Shown piece after piece: positions 6,693 through 7,456 of a DNA stretch of 7,456 nucleotides. Numbering within the stretch: the first letter of the stretch is position 1; every line of letters begins with the position of its first letter. Source of the stretch: Desulfovibrio desulfuricans (GTDB lineage Bacteria > Desulfobacterota > Desulfovibrionia > Desulfovibrionales > Desulfovibrionaceae); assembly GCA_003251995.1 (NCBI GenBank), contig QKDT01000044.1, positions 1-7,456 of the forward strand, in the 5' to 3' direction. The translations under genes and the position numbers were made by a program. A model generated the notes under the pieces. It saw only the letters and a program-made list of their open reading frames with translations, searched no databases and was not told the origin of the DNA.

Positions 6693-6721
6693 TTGACTAA
6701 GTAAAACAAGCTAAGTAATGT
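6693..6721 (+). promoter_or_regulatory. Candidate purQ promoter
   Basis: TTGACT (6693-6698) is followed after 17 nt by TAATGT (6716-6721). The -35 box is one base from consensus; the -10 box is weak. Transcription would start near 6728, just before the predicted RNA structure of the leader, so the positions agree with each other. The spacer lies in AT-rich DNA between two divergent genes. Confidence 0.4.
6697..6718. repeat. Direct repeat of CTAAGTAA within the purQ promoter
   Basis: Two exact copies of CTAAGTAA (6697-6704 and 6711-6718) are 14 nt apart, start to start. They lie across the spacer and edge of the -10 box of the purQ promoter candidate. This could be a regulator site, or chance in AT-rich DNA. 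Confidence 0.35.
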
Positions 6722-6737
6722 GTTATTCCCTTTTCAG

Positions 6738-6853
6738 CGTGCGTGCCCACCTCAGGCGGCCCGCGTACCTTGGGCATAACTCATGCCCGGTGCGGGGCAA
6801 GCAGGGTTTCCAAGGCAAAAGCACGTCCGGGCCACGCCGATGGCATGGTCGGA
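6738..6853 (+). promoter_or_regulatory. Structured 5' leader of purQ, possible cis-acting RNA
   Basis: Hairpin 1 (6760-6796) has 14 base pairs: CCCGC, ACC and GGGCAT pair with ATGCCC, GGT and GCGGG, with bulged GT and TT on the left side and a 5-nt loop AACTC. Hairpin 2 (6826-6853) has 11 base pairs: TCC, GGCCA and GCC pair with GGC, TGGTC and GGA, with one bulged G, one C/A mismatch and a GAT loop; one of the pairs is G-T. CGTGC at 6738-6742 can pair with GCACG at 6821-6825, closing a domain around hairpin 1 and abutting hairpin 2. I compared it by eye with ZTP, purine, PRPP, THF, cobalamin, glycine and SAM riboswitches, and with 6S and SRP RNA, and saw no convincing match. The role is inferred from structure and position only. 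Confidence 0.45.
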
Positions 6854-6890
6854 ATTATCTGCGTTGCAAAGCCAAGGAGGCTTCCCCCGC

Positions 6891-7456
6891 ATGGGTACGG
6901 TCAACACACTGGTCATCACCGGCTACGGTACAAATTCTCACATGGAAACAGCCCACACGGCCCGTCTGGCTGGCGCCGACAAGGCAGATGTGGTACACTT
7001 TTCCGATCTGGTGGCGGCTAAGGTTCGCCTTGCCGACTATCACTTTTTGATTTTTCCCGGCGGGTTTCTGGATGGCGACGATCTCGGCGCGGCTCAGGCT
7101 GCAGCTATGCGCTGGCGTTACCTCAAAGACGACGCGGGCGCAGCCCTGCTGCAAAGTTTGCGCGAGTTTTTGGATGAGGGCAAGCTGATTCTGGGCATCT
7201 GCAACGGCTTTCAGCTTCTGGTAAAGCTGGGCGTGCTGCCTGCCCTTGGCGGACAGAACTTTGAACGCCAGGTTTCGCTGGGCAACAATGATTCCGCCCG
7301 CTTTGAAGACCGCTGGGTTCACCTGCTGCCCAACCCTGCAAGCCCCTGTGTGTTCACCAAAAATCTGCCCCTGCTTTCCATGCCTGTGCGCCACGGCGAG
7401 GGCAAACTTGTTGCCCGCGATGCGGAATGCCTGCGCCGCCTTGAGGAAGAAAACCT
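6891..7456 (+). CDS. purQ: Phosphoribosylformylglycinamidine synthase glutaminase subunit (PurQ-type), 3' end outside window
   Basis: The first 188 codons of a class I glutamine amidotransferase that supplies ammonia to FGAM synthase, the fourth step of purine synthesis. The start LVITGYGTNSHMETAHTARLAGA is followed by the FPGGFLDGDDLGAA oxyanion region and the nucleophile elbow GICNGFQ with Cys104. NDSARFEDRW and MPVRHGEGK are further marks of the PurQ/PurL glutaminase. The catalytic His-Glu pair would lie past the window end. The ATG at 6891 follows AAGGAGG (6874-6880) with a 10-nt spacer, slightly long. It is transcribed away from pyrG behind a leader of about 160 nt. It could instead be the glutaminase domain of a larger fused protein, but an N-terminal position favours a separate subunit. 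Confidence 0.88.
   Translation, partial: MGTVNTLVITGYGTNSHMETAHTARLAGADKADVVHFSDLVAAKVRLADYHFLIFPGGFLDGDDLGAAQAAAMRWRYLKDDAGAALLQSLREFLDEGKLILGICNGFQLLVKLGVLPALGGQNFERQVSLGNNDSARFEDRWVHLLPNPASPCVFTKNLPLLSMPVRHGEGKLVARDAECLRRLEEEN

Noticed and set aside
6721..6890. 6S RNA, SRP RNA or ZTP riboswitch in the purQ leader
   Set aside because: Some short words look alike, but the diagnostic cores (for SRP the GGAAGCAGC loop, for ZTP the CCTGGGC end) are absent.
6718..7050. 110-codon plus-strand open frame over the purQ leader and gene start
   Set aside because: Wrong frame relative to purQ, no ribosome binding site; the leader is better explained as structured RNA.

Overview
The base composition, codon use and gene order (pyrG, rpoN, hpf, rapZ, then mannose-family PTS genes) suggest a sulfate-reducing deltaproteobacterium of the Desulfovibrio group. 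The genus is an inference from recalled gene order and protein style; no search was run. Almost all of the window is housekeeping or regulatory chromosome, and I see no insertion sequence, CRISPR array, tRNA or rRNA.

Layout, left to right. Positions 1-2490 hold a minus-strand run read rapZ -> PTS EIIA -> EIIB -> EIIC. The EIIC gene leaves the window at position 1. Positions 2491-2673 are a non-coding gap with a GC-rich hairpin and a short T tract that should end or attenuate transcription coming from hpf. Positions 2674-4674 hold rpoN (sigma-54) followed 36 nt later by hpf (long-form ribosome hibernation factor). Positions 4675-4971 are a gap with candidate rpoN promoters and the strong pyrG terminator. 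Positions 4972-6615 are pyrG (CTP synthase). Positions 6616-6890 are a divergent control region. From 6891 the plus strand carries the start of a PurQ-type glutaminase of FGAM synthase, cut off by the window end.

How the genes fit together. Sigma-54, RapZ and the PTS phosphocarriers form the rpoN neighbourhood that in many proteobacteria links nitrogen and carbon status to gene expression. HPF adds stationary-phase ribosome storage. The two divergent genes at the right, pyrG and purQ, are both glutamine-dependent nucleotide-synthesis enzymes.

The most interesting observations are two. First, the PTS EIIC gene is open only if the reading frame changes at a run of nine T residues (minus strand) 15 codons after its start; one -1 slip there restores the expected membrane protein exactly. 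This may be phase variation, transcriptional slippage, programmed frameshifting, a real inactivating mutation or a sequencing error. Second, the leader of purQ can fold into two well-paired hairpins with a closing stem and an alternative pairing that reaches the ribosome binding site. It looks like a cis-acting RNA that I cannot assign to a known class.
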